Positions 1-8,776 are shown, counted from the first letter of the stretch. The stretch is 64,000 nt of DNA from Paenibacillus silagei (GCF_017874735.1 NZ_JAGGLV010000011.1:124001-188000), one strand, 5' to 3'. Notes: a model not told the origin generated them from the sequence alone. Numbers and translations are program-made.

Positions 1-229
1 TTCTTGGTTGCGCTGGAATCCTATATTCTATCGCGATTCCTGCGTCATCTGGAATGTCCGAGGTGTTCAGTACTTTATATAGATAGTTCATGGAATTGTT
101 CCAGGCGTTGATTTCGCCCATGGCAACCCTGCCGATTTTTTGGACGTACTGGTTATGAATCTTTACCGCGATCGTATCTTCGGTCACATCATCCATAAAT
201 TGCTGCTTGGTCGATTCATAGATAATCAT
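1..229 (-). CDS. DUF2075 (helicase-like) protein, N-terminal part only
   Basis: The 5' end of a gene that runs out of the window; about 76 codons are visible. The translation begins MIIYESTKQQFMDDV and continues with an 'IHNQYVQKIGR' and 'WNNSMNYLYKVLN' pattern that I recognise as the N-terminus of DUF2075 proteins (schlafen-group-like DNA/RNA helicase domain). The P-loop region lies outside the window, so ATPase function is inferred from family only. The ATG at 229 lies 20 bases beyond the end of the pyrophosphohydrolase gene on the same strand. The two are probably co-transcribed, a pairing often seen in Bacillales. Confidence 0.72.
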   Translation of the reverse strand, partial: MIIYESTKQQFMDDVTEDTIAVKIHNQYVQKIGRVAMGEINAWNNSMNYLYKVLNTSDIPDDAGIAIEYRIPAQPR

Positions 230-248
230 AGAGCTCTCCCCTATTCAT

Positions 249-578
249 TCACTGCTGTGTACTTTTATGTGCTCTTCCCTTGGAGCTGGATATGGGGTAT
301 TTCTTCGCGTTTTTGTCTATCTTCTGGAGGATAGCATCCTTAACATCGATTTGCAGATCATGCGCGAGCGTTAGCGTGTAGATGAGAATATCCGCAATTT
401 CGTCCTGCATGTCGGAGTAATGCTGCTCTATAGCCTGCTGGCTGTTCTTCCATTGAAAAAGCTCCAGCAGCTCGCTAGACTCCAGCGTGATCGAGAGCGC
501 CAGATCCTTGGGATCATGGAATTGCTTCCAGTCCCTATCGTCACGGAATTGAATGATTCTCTGCATTAATTCGTCCAT
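249..578 (-). CDS. MazG-like nucleotide pyrophosphohydrolase
   Basis: A 109-aa all-alpha NTP pyrophosphohydrolase of the MazG/RS21-C6 (dCTPase-like) group. These enzymes hydrolyse (d)NTPs to NMP and pyrophosphate. Visible family features are an N-terminal helix 'IIQFRDDRDW', the acidic helix 'ESSELLELFQW' and a second acidic helix 'DEIADILIYTL', which together supply the Mg-binding Glu/Asp set (ExxE...ExxD). The start was set at the ATG at 578 because a GGAGG lies at good spacing before it; a longer frame to 647 adds residues unlike the family. It precedes the DUF2075 gene on the same strand. The cytosolic role is likely nucleotide-pool sanitation, or housekeeping of the adjacent helicase. 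Confidence 0.85.
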   Translation of the reverse strand: MDELMQRIIQFRDDRDWKQFHDPKDLALSITLESSELLELFQWKNSQQAIEQHYSDMQDEIADILIYTLTLAHDLQIDVKDAILQKIDKNAKKYPISSSKGRAHKSTQQ

Positions 579-829
579 GTGTACCTCCGCCCAGTGGGTC
601 AAATTCAATTTTCCACAATTTCTCTGTATGTAATGATGATAGCCCAATCCTTAATGTAAATCTATGATATTCCTAAAATTACACAGAAAAGGACTCCTTT
701 TCATTAGAAGCCCCATAGCGAGAAGAACCTTTGACTGTGAAGATCATTAGCTAATGTAATATAAACTACTAAATGATATAATGTCAGAAAATAAGCAATC
801 TTGTAAGATTGTTTGTATCGGAGGAAGAT

Positions 830-1993
830 ATGAAAGCACTTGAATTGTTTGCTGGGGCAGGTGGGTTAGCTCTTGGAACGGATAAAGCTGGCTTTAAACA
901 TGTCGCAGTTGCTGAATGGAATTCAGATGCGTGCTCAACATTAAGATTGAACAGACCAGATTGGAATATTATTGAAGGGGACGTAAGAGACTTAACATAT
1001 TCTGATTTCGGTTATGATCTTGATTTGGTTGCAGGCGGGCCTCCATGTCAACCATTTTCTCTGGGTGGAAGACACCAAGCCTGGAATGATGACCGTGATA
1101 TGTTCCCCGAAGCTATCAGAGCAGTCCGTGAAATCAGACCAAAGGCTTTTTTGTTTGAGAATGTTCGTGGATTGGCTCGCCAATCTTTTTCAACCTACAT
1201 TGAATATATCGTTTTACAGTTAACCTATCCTTCCTTATCTCGAAAGGTTAATGAGTCTTGGCAGGATCATCTGTCCCGGCTTGAAAGACATCACACCGGT
1301 ACTGGAGGAAATAAACCTGAGTATAAAGTGATTCCCCCTAGAGTACTGAATGCTGCTGACTACGGTATTCCACAACGTCGGGAACGAATTTTTTTCATAG
1401 GTTTCCGAGCTGATGTCGATGCTCAGTGGAACTTCCCTGAGGTGACCCATTCTCAATATTCTTTGCAAGTATCCAAATGGGTTACAGGCGATTACTGGTC
1501 TTCAAGAAATATAGCTCCGACACAGATATCTCCGTCATCGAAAGCAATAGCAAAGTTGTCACAAGTTACCATGGAAAGCTTATTGGCTCCTTGGGTAACC
1601 CTTCGTGACGCAATTTGCGATTTGCCTGACCCACTTCTAACAACAGATATCACGAACCATGTCTATCAGCCTGGTGCAAAACCATACCCGGGACACACAG
1701 GCAGTGTTATGGATGAACCATCCAAAACACTCAAGGCTGGTGCACATGGAGTTCCAGGTGGAGAAAATATGATTGCTTTCCCCGATGGTACTTATCGTTA
1801 TTTAACTATACGTGAATCGGCAAGAGTACAAACCTTTCCAGATAATTATATCTTCCAGGGGCCGTGGAGCGAAGCGATGCGACAAATTGGAAATGCAGTA
1901 CCTATGGAACTTGCTGCACAAGTCGCCAAGAAAATATATGATGTTCTGAACCAAGCTGAGTTACAAAAAAAGCTATTAAAAAGGTGTGTGTAA
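830..1993 (+). CDS. DNA (cytosine-5-)-methyltransferase of a type II RM system
   Basis: Transfers a methyl group from SAM to C5 of cytosine in DNA. The conserved blocks are in order: motif I 'ELFAGAGGLALG', motif IV 'GGPPCQPFS' with the catalytic Cys, motif VI 'ENVRG', motif VIII 'QRRERIFFIGFR' and motif X 'QIGNAVPMELA'. About 387 aa, normal for a small m5C enzyme. The start at 830 has GGAGG just upstream; the frame opens slightly earlier (809) without a better site. The partner nuclease starts directly after the stop codon, so the two are translationally coupled. No controller (C) protein gene and no Vsr endonuclease gene are seen nearby. Confidence 0.93.
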   Translation: MKALELFAGAGGLALGTDKAGFKHVAVAEWNSDACSTLRLNRPDWNIIEGDVRDLTYSDFGYDLDLVAGGPPCQPFSLGGRHQAWNDDRDMFPEAIRAVREIRPKAFLFENVRGLARQSFSTYIEYIVLQLTYPSLSRKVNESWQDHLSRLERHHTGTGGNKPEYKVIPPRVLNAADYGIPQRRERIFFIGFRADVDAQWNFPEVTHSQYSLQVSKWVTGDYWSSRNIAPTQISPSSKAIAKLSQVTMESLLAPWVTLRDAICDLPDPLLTTDITNHVYQPGAKPYPGHTGSVMDEPSKTLKAGAHGVPGGENMIAFPDGTYRYLTIRESARVQTFPDNYIFQGPWSEAMRQIGNAVPMELAAQVAKKIYDVLNQAELQKKLLKRCV

Positions 1994-2731
1994 GTGGTGC
2001 CAACTCCAGGATTCGATGAGTTTGAACTTGATCTTGAGCTTGCCTTTAAAAGAGACTTACCGCCATTCATTGAAAGTGTACAGGCAGCACCGTTATCACA
2101 TTATAATGTTGCTACAATACCCGCAAAGAAAAACGGCGTGTACCTCCTTATACAGGACGATAGAATTATGTATGTGGGAAAAACAGATTCAAGAGCTGGG
2201 TTTCAAAGTCGCTTATCTCGTCATGCAACACATATCCAACATCGAAAAGGACTTGATCCGCTTTCTATATTTTTCAAAGCGATAGCAATACCTGTTTTCA
2301 AAAATGCAGATCTTGAAGGAATGCTAATTCAAAATTATGGGGCCCCTTGGAACTATTCAGGTTTTGGTGGTAATGATCCCGGAAGACAAAGAGATACTCA
2401 AGAACCTGCGCGCTTTGACGAACAGTATCCAATTGATATCGATATTCCATTGAAATTTGTTCCAATCGGAACTTATAGTTGTGGTGAACTGTTAAAGATT
2501 TTATCAGCAAATCTCCCATATACATTTAGATTCGAGAAAAGAGTATACCAAGAAGAATTAGCAGCCACGGTTAATGTTCTTGTTGAAAACATGACAGTAA
2601 GAGACCTTCTCGCCCTAGTGCTAGAAAATCTCCCCGAAGGAGAATGGCAAGCTACAGTGTTATTGGGAAGGGTTATTCTCTATCGTGAGCAACGAAGTTA
2701 TCCTTATTACCAGCAATTAATTCACTCTTAA
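1994..2731 (+). CDS. GIY-YIG restriction endonuclease (Eco29kI-like)
   Basis: About 245 aa with a GIY-YIG nuclease core: 'GVYLL' then 'IMYVGKTDS' around residues 48-66, a downstream Arg-containing helix, and a C-terminal part with 'GFGGNDPGRQRDTQ' and 'FDEQYPID'. This arrangement resembles the Eco29kI family of type II enzymes. Coupling to the cytosine methyltransferase (GTG start directly after its stop; a second GTG follows in tandem) supports the cognate nuclease role. The family call is from motif memory. If it is a true Eco29kI homologue the site may be CCGCGG, but the sequence here does not prove specificity. Confidence 0.78.
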   Translation: MVPTPGFDEFELDLELAFKRDLPPFIESVQAAPLSHYNVATIPAKKNGVYLLIQDDRIMYVGKTDSRAGFQSRLSRHATHIQHRKGLDPLSIFFKAIAIPVFKNADLEGMLIQNYGAPWNYSGFGGNDPGRQRDTQEPARFDEQYPIDIDIPLKFVPIGTYSCGELLKILSANLPYTFRFEKRVYQEELAATVNVLVENMTVRDLLALVLENLPEGEWQATVLLGRVILYREQRSYPYYQQLIHS

Positions 2732-2736
2732 AAATA

Positions 2737-2780
2737 AGTAAGGAGCATCCTTTTTACAAAGGGCTGCTCCTTATTACTTT
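2737..2780. terminator. Rho-independent terminator after the RM operon
   Basis: Hairpin with arms AAGGAGCA and TGCTCCTT plus an inner CCTTT/AAAGG pairing, followed by a T-rich stretch. It sits right after the nuclease stop codon and could serve both strands. Confidence 0.75.
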
Positions 2781-2846
2781 CACTACAACTCATCTCAACA
2801 CAGTAGATATAACATCCCTTCGTTCCCCGGGTCGTTAGGGTCCTTA

Positions 2847-3173
2847 TCATTCTTCAATATGCTTATATCGTTTTGTTCCATCGTACACACCGTGAACGGG
2901 CGCCCTACTATATTGATATATCTTTCCGTTTTCTTTACGATACAAATATCTGGAACTCCTATCGTCCTCAAAAATAACGGTCGTACTTACCAGAGGTGCC
3001 TTACCAATTTGAGTATAAATTTCATATATATCATTAGGGTAATACCCTCGGTTTTCTAATAAGTATGCTTCAACTTCGCTCGTTGTTTTATCTATGAATA
3101 TTTTGAATCCAGCCGCTCCTAAGGCGCAAGCCATCAGAACAATTATCAGGAGTAGTATTTTTATTTTTTTCAT
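2847..3173 (-). CDS. DUF3139-type small membrane/secreted protein
   Basis: A 108-aa protein with one N-terminal hydrophobic segment (residues 5-23) followed by a short extracytoplasmic domain with 'YLLENRGYYPNDIYEI'. It resembles the DUF3139 family of small Bacillales proteins, whose role is unknown. Its ATG overlaps the stop codon of the sigma factor gene by one base (TAATG), so the two are translationally coupled. The context suggests a partner or modulator of the sigma factor, perhaps an anti-sigma-like membrane sensor; that is inference only. There is no zinc-binding anti-sigma motif. Confidence 0.7.
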   Translation of the reverse strand: MKKIKILLLIIVLMACALGAAGFKIFIDKTTSEVEAYLLENRGYYPNDIYEIYTQIGKAPLVSTTVIFEDDRSSRYLYRKENGKIYQYSRAPVHGVYDGTKRYKHIEE

Positions 3174-3685
3174 TATACCCCACCCTCTTCTGACAAAACC
3201 CGCAGCACCCGCCCCCTAGCTCTCGATATATACTGCCGCACATGCTGTGTGGGAATATTCAAGAGCTCCCCGATTTGTTGATCCCGCAGCTCCAGATTGT
3301 ATTTGAAGTAGAGTAGATTCCGGTCGCGTTCAGATAGCTGCAGCATTGCTTCCGTAAGTGCTCCTATGGCTTCAGCTTCGATGTAGTTTTCTTCTGTCGC
3401 GGCTGAGGGATCTGGGATTTGCTCCGCTACATCGTTCTTCAAGCCGGTATAGACCTTCCTGGAACGCCGGGTGCACCTTCGAATATGGTCATAACAATAA
3501 TGCTTAATGGTGTTGACGACATAAGAGGTAACTTTGCAGCCGCTTAAGGAGCGCAATAGAGATGTTTTGGGGATCAGCTTTATAAAAGCTTCCTGAATTA
3601 GATCATCAATGACTTCTTGATCCTTAATAATATTAAATGCTTTCTTTCTCATTAAAGGATAGTGGTTCTCATATAAATTCTTCAT
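3173..3685 (-). CDS. ECF-type RNA polymerase sigma factor
   Basis: About 170 aa with sigma-70 region 2 ('LIQEAFIKLIPK' and 'TSYVVNTIKHYCYDHIRR') and region 4 ('LSERDRNLLYFKYNLELRDQQIGELLNI' is the HTH area). Directs RNA polymerase to a small regulon. The ATG used here has no clear ribosome binding site, and the same frame stays open upstream without another ATG/GTG/TTG (it would add DDDRTF). The true N-terminus is therefore uncertain, or the gene is weakly translated. It is coupled by a one-base overlap to the DUF3139 gene, which may regulate it. Confidence 0.82.
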   Translation of the reverse strand: MKNLYENHYPLMRKKAFNIIKDQEVIDDLIQEAFIKLIPKTSLLRSLSGCKVTSYVVNTIKHYCYDHIRRCTRRSRKVYTGLKNDVAEQIPDPSAATEENYIEAEAIGALTEAMLQLSERDRNLLYFKYNLELRDQQIGELLNIPTQHVRQYISRARGRVLRVLSEEGGV

Positions 3686-3833
3686 GAATGTTCTATCATC
3701 ATCGGGTTCACAAGCCTTTAGAACGCGAAGTGAAATTTGTAACCCCTCCCCATAAAAACCATATTAATTCCATTTTTAATTAATTATACCCTTTTTCCTG
3801 GTGATTCGGGCTCGTGAATAATAGGCTGGCGCA

Positions 3834-3858
3834 GAAAAAAAGAACGCCACAGCGTTCT
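3834..3858 (-). terminator. Terminator downstream of the 3896-4672 gene
   Basis: Perfect AGAACGC/GCGTTCT hairpin (3841-3858) followed on the minus strand by a run of T residues. Confidence 0.78.
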
Positions 3859-3895
3859 CTTAATCATTCAGTATCACGTAGCTTCTAATGTCTCT

Positions 3896-4672
3896 CTATC
3901 TTCGTTTTCGGGCAAACCATGAGCTTGGACTTAACAGGATAATGGTGATCATCACCACCGCCCCAAGCAGCATGATGTTCCAGCGGTCAAAGGTCCGGTA
4001 GAACAAATCCGGTGAGAGGTACGCTCCATTCTGATACAGTACGTCATCAATATATCGTGCAAATATAAGCGTTCCCCGATCCAGGGTCCAGTGCTGCTGA
4101 CGCACCCCTGCACGAAAAGGCTTGTTTGCTCTAATCGCTGAATCCAATACAGCCTCTAAGCTGTCCATTTGCACATAGTAATACTTCTCGCTCAATGCAG
4201 GATTTGCATCCTCTGCCGTCTTGAACGGCCGGACATACCGCCACCCCTTCTCATAGGTAGGATAGCTGGTATACCCATACCCTAACTCATAGAATGAAGA
4301 TCCCTGGGATTTTGGCGGAATGGCCTCAATGATTGTTCCCTTGGGAATTTCTAAGGCAACCGCCGTTGCCCCGCCTGGAATCTGAGTATAATACTGCAGA
4401 GACACAGGCGCTTCTATACGATGAGTTAATGAATATTCAAGCTCGCCAGATATGCTGGGAAAATAGGAGCTATACGCACTCAGATCCATTTGCTCCAGCG
4501 GAATCCCCTGTTGATAGGGACTGGCAGCTGCCGCAGCTGAGAAATCATTACGTAACTGATGGTTGTGATACAGGGCGGACCCTGTCCGGTAGACAACAAC
4601 ACCAAAGAGGATAATCACCGTCAACACGGCACTCCACCATAGCAATGATCTGGAAACAGCGGGAACAGACAT
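3896..4672 (-). CDS. Membrane protein of unknown function, two TM segments
   Basis: A 258-aa protein that I do not recognise. Hydrophobic segments at residues 8-30 and 232-250 bracket a ~200-residue extracytoplasmic domain rich in Tyr and Ser; the C-terminal 'FARKRR' is positively charged and probably cytoplasmic. No catalytic motif is visible. It is monocistronic by appearance, with its own terminator just downstream. Confidence 0.65.
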   Translation of the reverse strand: MSVPAVSRSLLWWSAVLTVIILFGVVVYRTGSALYHNHQLRNDFSAAAAASPYQQGIPLEQMDLSAYSSYFPSISGELEYSLTHRIEAPVSLQYYTQIPGGATAVALEIPKGTIIEAIPPKSQGSSFYELGYGYTSYPTYEKGWRYVRPFKTAEDANPALSEKYYYVQMDSLEAVLDSAIRANKPFRAGVRQQHWTLDRGTLIFARYIDDVLYQNGAYLSPDLFYRTFDRWNIMLLGAVVMITIILLSPSSWFARKRR

Positions 4673-4767
4673 GTCATTATCCTCCTTATCGGTACAGTTA
4701 AGCTAATTAACCTTCACTGTGAAGCCGGTAGGCTCTGCGTAGTAATTAGGTGTTGAATACATATCCT

Positions 4768-5076
4768 TCACTCAAACCCATCCTCAGGCTCCCCCACCTC
4801 GAACCCTAATTCCTTTGTCGCTTCAGATTTAAACCTTGCTATCCAAGAATCCCAATCACTCTGATTCATTCGAGCAAAAAATGATAACCCGCTTGGCTCA
4901 ACGGATGCCTGAATGTATACGTTATCCTCTTCCTGCCCATACCAGTGTGGAATCCCGTTAATGTACCCGATCCAACCAGGCATACGCTCATATAACTTAG
5001 CAACTCTATTCCATACTTCATCGGATAGATAATACCATATGTTCAGATTGCAATTATGAGAGTGTATTGCCTCCAT
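4768..5076 (-). CDS. Small hypothetical protein, 102 aa
   Basis: Soluble, acidic and Trp/Tyr-rich ('NIWYYLSDEVW', 'WDSWIARFKSEA'). No signal peptide and no motif that I recognise. GGGGGAAGG lies just before the ATG. The size and composition recall small immunity-like or SMI1/KNR4-type proteins, but there is no partner toxin nearby, so no function is assigned. Confidence 0.6.
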   Translation of the reverse strand: MEAIHSHNCNLNIWYYLSDEVWNRVAKLYERMPGWIGYINGIPHWYGQEEDNVYIQASVEPSGLSFFARMNQSDWDSWIARFKSEATKELGFEVGEPEDGFE

Positions 5077-5176
5077 TTGCCTTCCCCCTTAGCCTCTAAC
5101 CTTCAATTAAGCTCCCCTCACATCGTACCATATGTTGGAATTCGTGTACTACCGCGCCTAGCCAGACCAACACAAA

Positions 5177-5200
5177 TACCCTCTCCGTGAAGAGAGGGTA
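5177..5200 (-). terminator. Hairpin after the DJ-1/PfpI gene
   Basis: TACCCTCT / AGAGGGTA inverted repeat with an 8-base loop, just beyond the stop codon of the minus-strand gene at 5217. Confidence 0.6.
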
Positions 5201-5216
5201 CCCTTATTAACTGCTC

Positions 5217-5834
5217 TTATCCCATCAACTCATAGAAATACTTCGCTTCCTGTGTCTTATACAGACCATACCAAGCCTCTAATTTTTGTGGAGTCATTAC
5301 ATCCAGGGCTTTCAATACATGCATGGTGAATTCCAGCGGGGCGATGCCGGTTGCTGTGATCAGCTTGCTGTCCGTTACAGCAGGCTGGTTCTGGTAGAAC
5401 TCTTCGCCGGTGTACGTGGGACAGATCATTTTGAGGTACTTCAGGTCATTGCTTGTATGCGGGCGTGCATTCAGCAGTCCGGCCTGGGCCAGTCCCATGG
5501 TAGCTCCGCAAATGGCTGCCACTAATATATCCTCCTGTATACATCTCTCAGCGAGCCCAAGGATCGGCTTGTGGATGGCTTCGGTCCATGTCTCACCGCC
5601 GGGTAGGATCAAGGCATCTCCGCTTACCAAGCTGCACTCATCTACCGTGATGTCAGGCATGATTTTCAGTCCGCCCATGGTAGTAATCAGTGTCTTCTCA
5701 TTGGCTACGGTAACTATTGTAGATGGAGCTTGTCCCTCCTTGTAACACCTTCCCGAGTTCAGTTCAGCCGTTAGATACCCTATCTCCCAGTCTGCCATGG
5801 TGTCTAACACATATAGATATACTGTATGTTTCAT
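5217..5834 (-). CDS. DJ-1/PfpI family protein (class I glutamine amidotransferase-like)
   Basis: A 205-aa flavodoxin-like protein with the nucleophile elbow 'AAICGATMGLA' (Cys near residue 110) and an upstream 'LILPGGETW' loop, as in the YdeA/DJ-1/PfpI superfamily. Members act as chaperone-like, glyoxalase or protease-like enzymes; the substrate cannot be told from sequence. Probably cytosolic and monocistronic. A perfect 13-bp inverted repeat lies in its upstream region and may be an operator. Confidence 0.85.
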   Translation of the reverse strand: MKHTVYLYVLDTMADWEIGYLTAELNSGRCYKEGQAPSTIVTVANEKTLITTMGGLKIMPDITVDECSLVSGDALILPGGETWTEAIHKPILGLAERCIQEDILVAAICGATMGLAQAGLLNARPHTSNDLKYLKMICPTYTGEEFYQNQPAVTDSKLITATGIAPLEFTMHVLKALDVMTPQKLEAWYGLYKTQEAKYFYELMG

Positions 5835-5873
5835 GTGTAGCTCCTCCCTCTATGACTATCTCTATAATAAATC

Positions 5874-5904
5874 AGCTTCACTGACAACTGCTGTCAGTGA
5901 AGCT
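5874..5904. promoter_or_regulatory. Perfect 13-bp inverted repeat between divergent genes
   Basis: AGCTTCACTGACA and its exact reverse complement are separated by five bases. There is no T-run in either direction, so an operator for a dimeric repressor is at least as likely as a terminator. It lies 40 bases before the DJ-1 gene and 136 before the methyltransferase start. Confidence 0.6.
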
Positions 5905-5931
5905 ATGTAAGCTGAACATATTTCTTTTCCC

Positions 5932-6039
5932 TCCTATCAATAAAAAACGAATATAACCAACAGTTCCATTCACGCCTATGAACAGCTATGCTATCTTACC
6001 TTTATGCATTTATATTGTATTGCCAAGGAGGAGCTAGCA
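5932..6039 (+). repeat. Duplicated leader, copy 1 (upstream of methyltransferase)
   Basis: About 100 bp ending at a TTG start codon. It is clearly similar to 8777-8880: both contain TATCAATAAAAAAC, then CC-ATTC-CGCC-ATGAACA, then CTATG-TATC-TACCT, then a GGAG-type site and a TTG start. It contains an inverted GTTC...GAAC pair. See the matching copy for context. Confidence 0.72.
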
Positions 6040-6780
6040 TTGACTGCGCATAACAATCTGGAAGAGTACCGTGACCCGATCAACTATGATCTGGAGTTCG
6101 GCGGGGAGACACGAAAATATCAGTTCTATTTGGAATGGGCCAAGGCGTCTGCCGGAGAGGCTTTGGAGCTGGCTTGCGGAACCGGATTGACGACCCTACC
6201 GCTGGCTCAGGCGGGAATCGCAATGACTGGCGTTGATATTGCTTCCTCTATGCTGGCTTATGCGCGGATGAAGGCCGGGAACTTGCCTGTAGAGTTTATC
6301 GAAGCTGATGCGCGAACCTTCCGCTCTGATAAGAAGTTCGCCATGATCTATTTAACGGGGAATGCGTTTCAGGCTTTTTTGAGCGATGAGGATCAGGCCG
6401 CCTTATTCAGTACAGTCTACAATCATCTGGAGCCCGGAGGACGACTGATCTTCGAGACGCGTAATCCCGCAGGAACTGACCTGTCCGATGAAGGGGAGAC
6501 GATTTGGGGGCAATTCACCGATTCAGATGGCAACGTAGTCAAGGTATCGGGCACACAGACCTACGATGCGGAACGTTCCATCATGCACTGGGTAACCTGT
6601 CGCGATTGGGGCGATAAGCGGACAGAGTCCCGAATCGACTGCCGGTTTACAACATACGCTGCGCTGACGGAGTTATTGACCGGTTACGGATTTCGTATCG
6701 AGCATCAGTATGCAGACTGGGATCGCACACCGTTCACCCCCTCCTCCCCTCTCCTTATCAGCGTATGTAAGAAATCGTAA
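6040..6780 (+). CDS. Class I SAM-dependent methyltransferase
   Basis: About 246 aa with a Rossmann-like SAM domain: 'ALELACGTGLTTLPLA' (motif I), 'MTGVDIASSMLAYAR' (motif II), 'IEADARTF' and 'MIYLTGNAFQAF' (motif IV). Small-molecule methyltransferase of the Methyltransf_11/25 type; the acceptor is unknown. The start is TTG at 6040, preceded by AAGGAGG at proper spacing; the in-frame ATG at 6004 has no such site. The upstream leader is duplicated before the phosphotransferase gene at 8881. It ends four bases from the convergent gene on the other strand. Confidence 0.87.
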   Translation: MTAHNNLEEYRDPINYDLEFGGETRKYQFYLEWAKASAGEALELACGTGLTTLPLAQAGIAMTGVDIASSMLAYARMKAGNLPVEFIEADARTFRSDKKFAMIYLTGNAFQAFLSDEDQAALFSTVYNHLEPGGRLIFETRNPAGTDLSDEGETIWGQFTDSDGNVVKVSGTQTYDAERSIMHWVTCRDWGDKRTESRIDCRFTTYAALTELLTGYGFRIEHQYADWDRTPFTPSSPLLISVCKKS

Positions 6781-6783
6781 GCT

Positions 6784-7272
6784 TCAATCTGTTCTTTTTG
6801 CCATAATTAAGCTGACGATCTGCTTCATCTCCTCTTGGTTCAGGACGGAATACCAGCGGCTTGTTGTGTTATCCTTGCTAACTTTCAGCAGAAGCAGCTC
6901 CTTCTTATCTTCGGAGACATCCAGCATCACTCTTATGCTACCCTGGACGTCTAAAAATATGGAGTCGAAGGGATCGGCTCCTTTTTGGTCACTTTTTGTC
7001 TTTTCCTTCACTTGCAGGTTGGAAAGCCGGGTTATGAGATCGCTAAGATGGTCTTCACCCTTAATCTTGAATTCGCTCTCTGCGTCATTTCCAGGAATGA
7101 AGGTCAATGTAGTGATCTTCTTATTAGGTAAGGCGGGTGCGACCTGCCCTATTGTTGTTGTTACAGGAATGAGCCAAATCCGAATGGTGGTACCATAATT
7201 TTGGATCAACAGGACCATAGGAAGAACGGCAACTAGAATTCTCAGTATTAAAAAACCCTTTCCTTTACGCAT
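6784..7272 (-). CDS. Hypothetical protein with N-terminal membrane anchor
   Basis: A 162-aa protein with one hydrophobic segment (residues 6-22) then a soluble domain. It contains two short beta-rich halves and a charged linker 'QVKEKTKSDQKGADPFDS'. I recognise no family. Probably membrane-anchored with the C-terminus outside. It is convergent with the methyltransferase. Confidence 0.55.
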   Translation of the reverse strand: MRKGKGFLILRILVAVLPMVLLIQNYGTTIRIWLIPVTTTIGQVAPALPNKKITTLTFIPGNDAESEFKIKGEDHLSDLITRLSNLQVKEKTKSDQKGADPFDSIFLDVQGSIRVMLDVSEDKKELLLLKVSKDNTTSRWYSVLNQEEMKQIVSLIMAKRTD

Positions 7273-7559
7273 AAAAGGTTAACCCTCCTTGTTCCTCATT
7301 CCTCTTGATATCATCCTAACATTCATCCCCAAGTATATCATATGCTGGTTATCCCCTCCCCTTCGCACACCAAAGACTCCTCAGGCGAACCTGGGCATCT
7401 CGTGTTCCCTCTATTTAGTTCTGTCCTCTTGTCTAGGGAACTTCCATGTTCCTATAGCACCAACATCATCCTATAGGACTTAAAAGTGCGTACTTCTACA
7501 TTTCTTATTTACTGTTTACACTAACATCAGCCATTGATTAACGAGGGGGAACGATTAAT

Positions 7560-8765
7560 TTGGGACAAAACTGGAAAATCTTCATACTTGCTGTGGTCTG
7601 CTTTATTGTCGGGACATCCGAATACATGATCACGGGCATTTTAGATAAAGTCGCCGCAGATACCGGAGTGACATTATCTCAGGCTGGACAGTTAATGACC
7701 GTCTACGCACTAGCCTACGCCATAGGTACCCCGGTCCTAATGGGGGTCACGGCCCGGTTTGACCGTCGAAAGTTGTTGTTGTACTCGCTTGGCTTAATTA
7801 TCGTGAGTAATGCGCTAATCATGATTTTTCCGGGTTATGGATTTATGCTGTTTGCACGGATAATCATGGCGCTCGGAACTGGCGTATTTGTCGTGACATC
7901 GCTTGCCTTAGCCGCTAAGTTAGCTCCTTCGAACAAGAAGGGGAGTGCGATTGCAACGGTGTTAATGGGTGTCACCGCTTCACTTATCTTGGGCGTGCCC
8001 ATTGGCCGGGTGATTGCCGCCGCATACGATTGGAGGCTGATTTTCGGCGGCATTAGCCTTCTTGCCTTGGTCAGTCTGCCCGTCCTGGCAAGTGCAATAC
8101 CGCGTATGGAAGGCGATGAGCCGATCTCCTTTGCCAAACAACTGGCTATGGTGAAGAGACCGCGAATCGCACTCTCTCTCGCCATTAACTTTTTTATGAC
8201 GATGGGTTATGGCATTGCCTTCACGTATTTGTCGCCTTATCTGCTGGAAGTGGCCGGAATGAGCGATCGCTGGGTAAGCGGAGCCCTGTTCGCATACGGC
8301 ATCGCCAGTCTGATCGGGTCAAAGGCAGGGGGAAGCGGCACCGATCGATGGGGAGTAGCCAGAACTTTAACTGGAGCAACGTTGTTAAATATGGTGATGC
8401 TGATATTGTTATCGGTAGTCTCTGGCACTTCCATATTCCTTGTTTTCTCAGTGCTGGTGCTTTGGTCGCTCTTCTCCTGGGCAGCTTCTCCAAGCCAGCA
8501 ATATGATCTTCTTACCTTGTCTCCCAAGACATCTGGTGTCATGCTTGCCCTCAACACATCTGTGCTGCAGCTGGCGATAGCGGCGGGGGCTGGACTCGGA
8601 GGCATTGTCATTAACTATTTATCGCTGCAAGCCATTACGTGGGTCGCTGCTGCCTCCGTTGCTGTAGCGGCTATAATTTCTGCTGCGTTGTTCGGCAGGA
8701 TAAGCTATCGGTCGCGCCAAGAGATTCAAAGAGCAGAAATACTAACATCTACAGCTCCGGAATAA
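7560..8765 (+). CDS. MFS transporter, DHA1/AraJ-like efflux permease
   Basis: A 401-aa protein with about 12 predicted TM helices. Typical MFS signatures are 'FIVGTSEYMITGIL' in TM1 and the loop 2-3 motif 'GVTARFDRRKLLLYS'. The family exports sugars, arabinose-like compounds or drugs by proton antiport; the substrate is unknown. TTG start with GAGGGGG upstream. The gene lies between the two genes with duplicated leaders, but its own upstream sequence is different. Confidence 0.88.
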   Translation: MGQNWKIFILAVVCFIVGTSEYMITGILDKVAADTGVTLSQAGQLMTVYALAYAIGTPVLMGVTARFDRRKLLLYSLGLIIVSNALIMIFPGYGFMLFARIIMALGTGVFVVTSLALAAKLAPSNKKGSAIATVLMGVTASLILGVPIGRVIAAAYDWRLIFGGISLLALVSLPVLASAIPRMEGDEPISFAKQLAMVKRPRIALSLAINFFMTMGYGIAFTYLSPYLLEVAGMSDRWVSGALFAYGIASLIGSKAGGSGTDRWGVARTLTGATLLNMVMLILLSVVSGTSIFLVFSVLVLWSLFSWAASPSQQYDLLTLSPKTSGVMLALNTSVLQLAIAAGAGLGGIVINYLSLQAITWVAAASVAVAAIISAALFGRISYRSRQEIQRAEILTSTAPE

Positions 8766-8776
8766 GCTCCGGCTCC

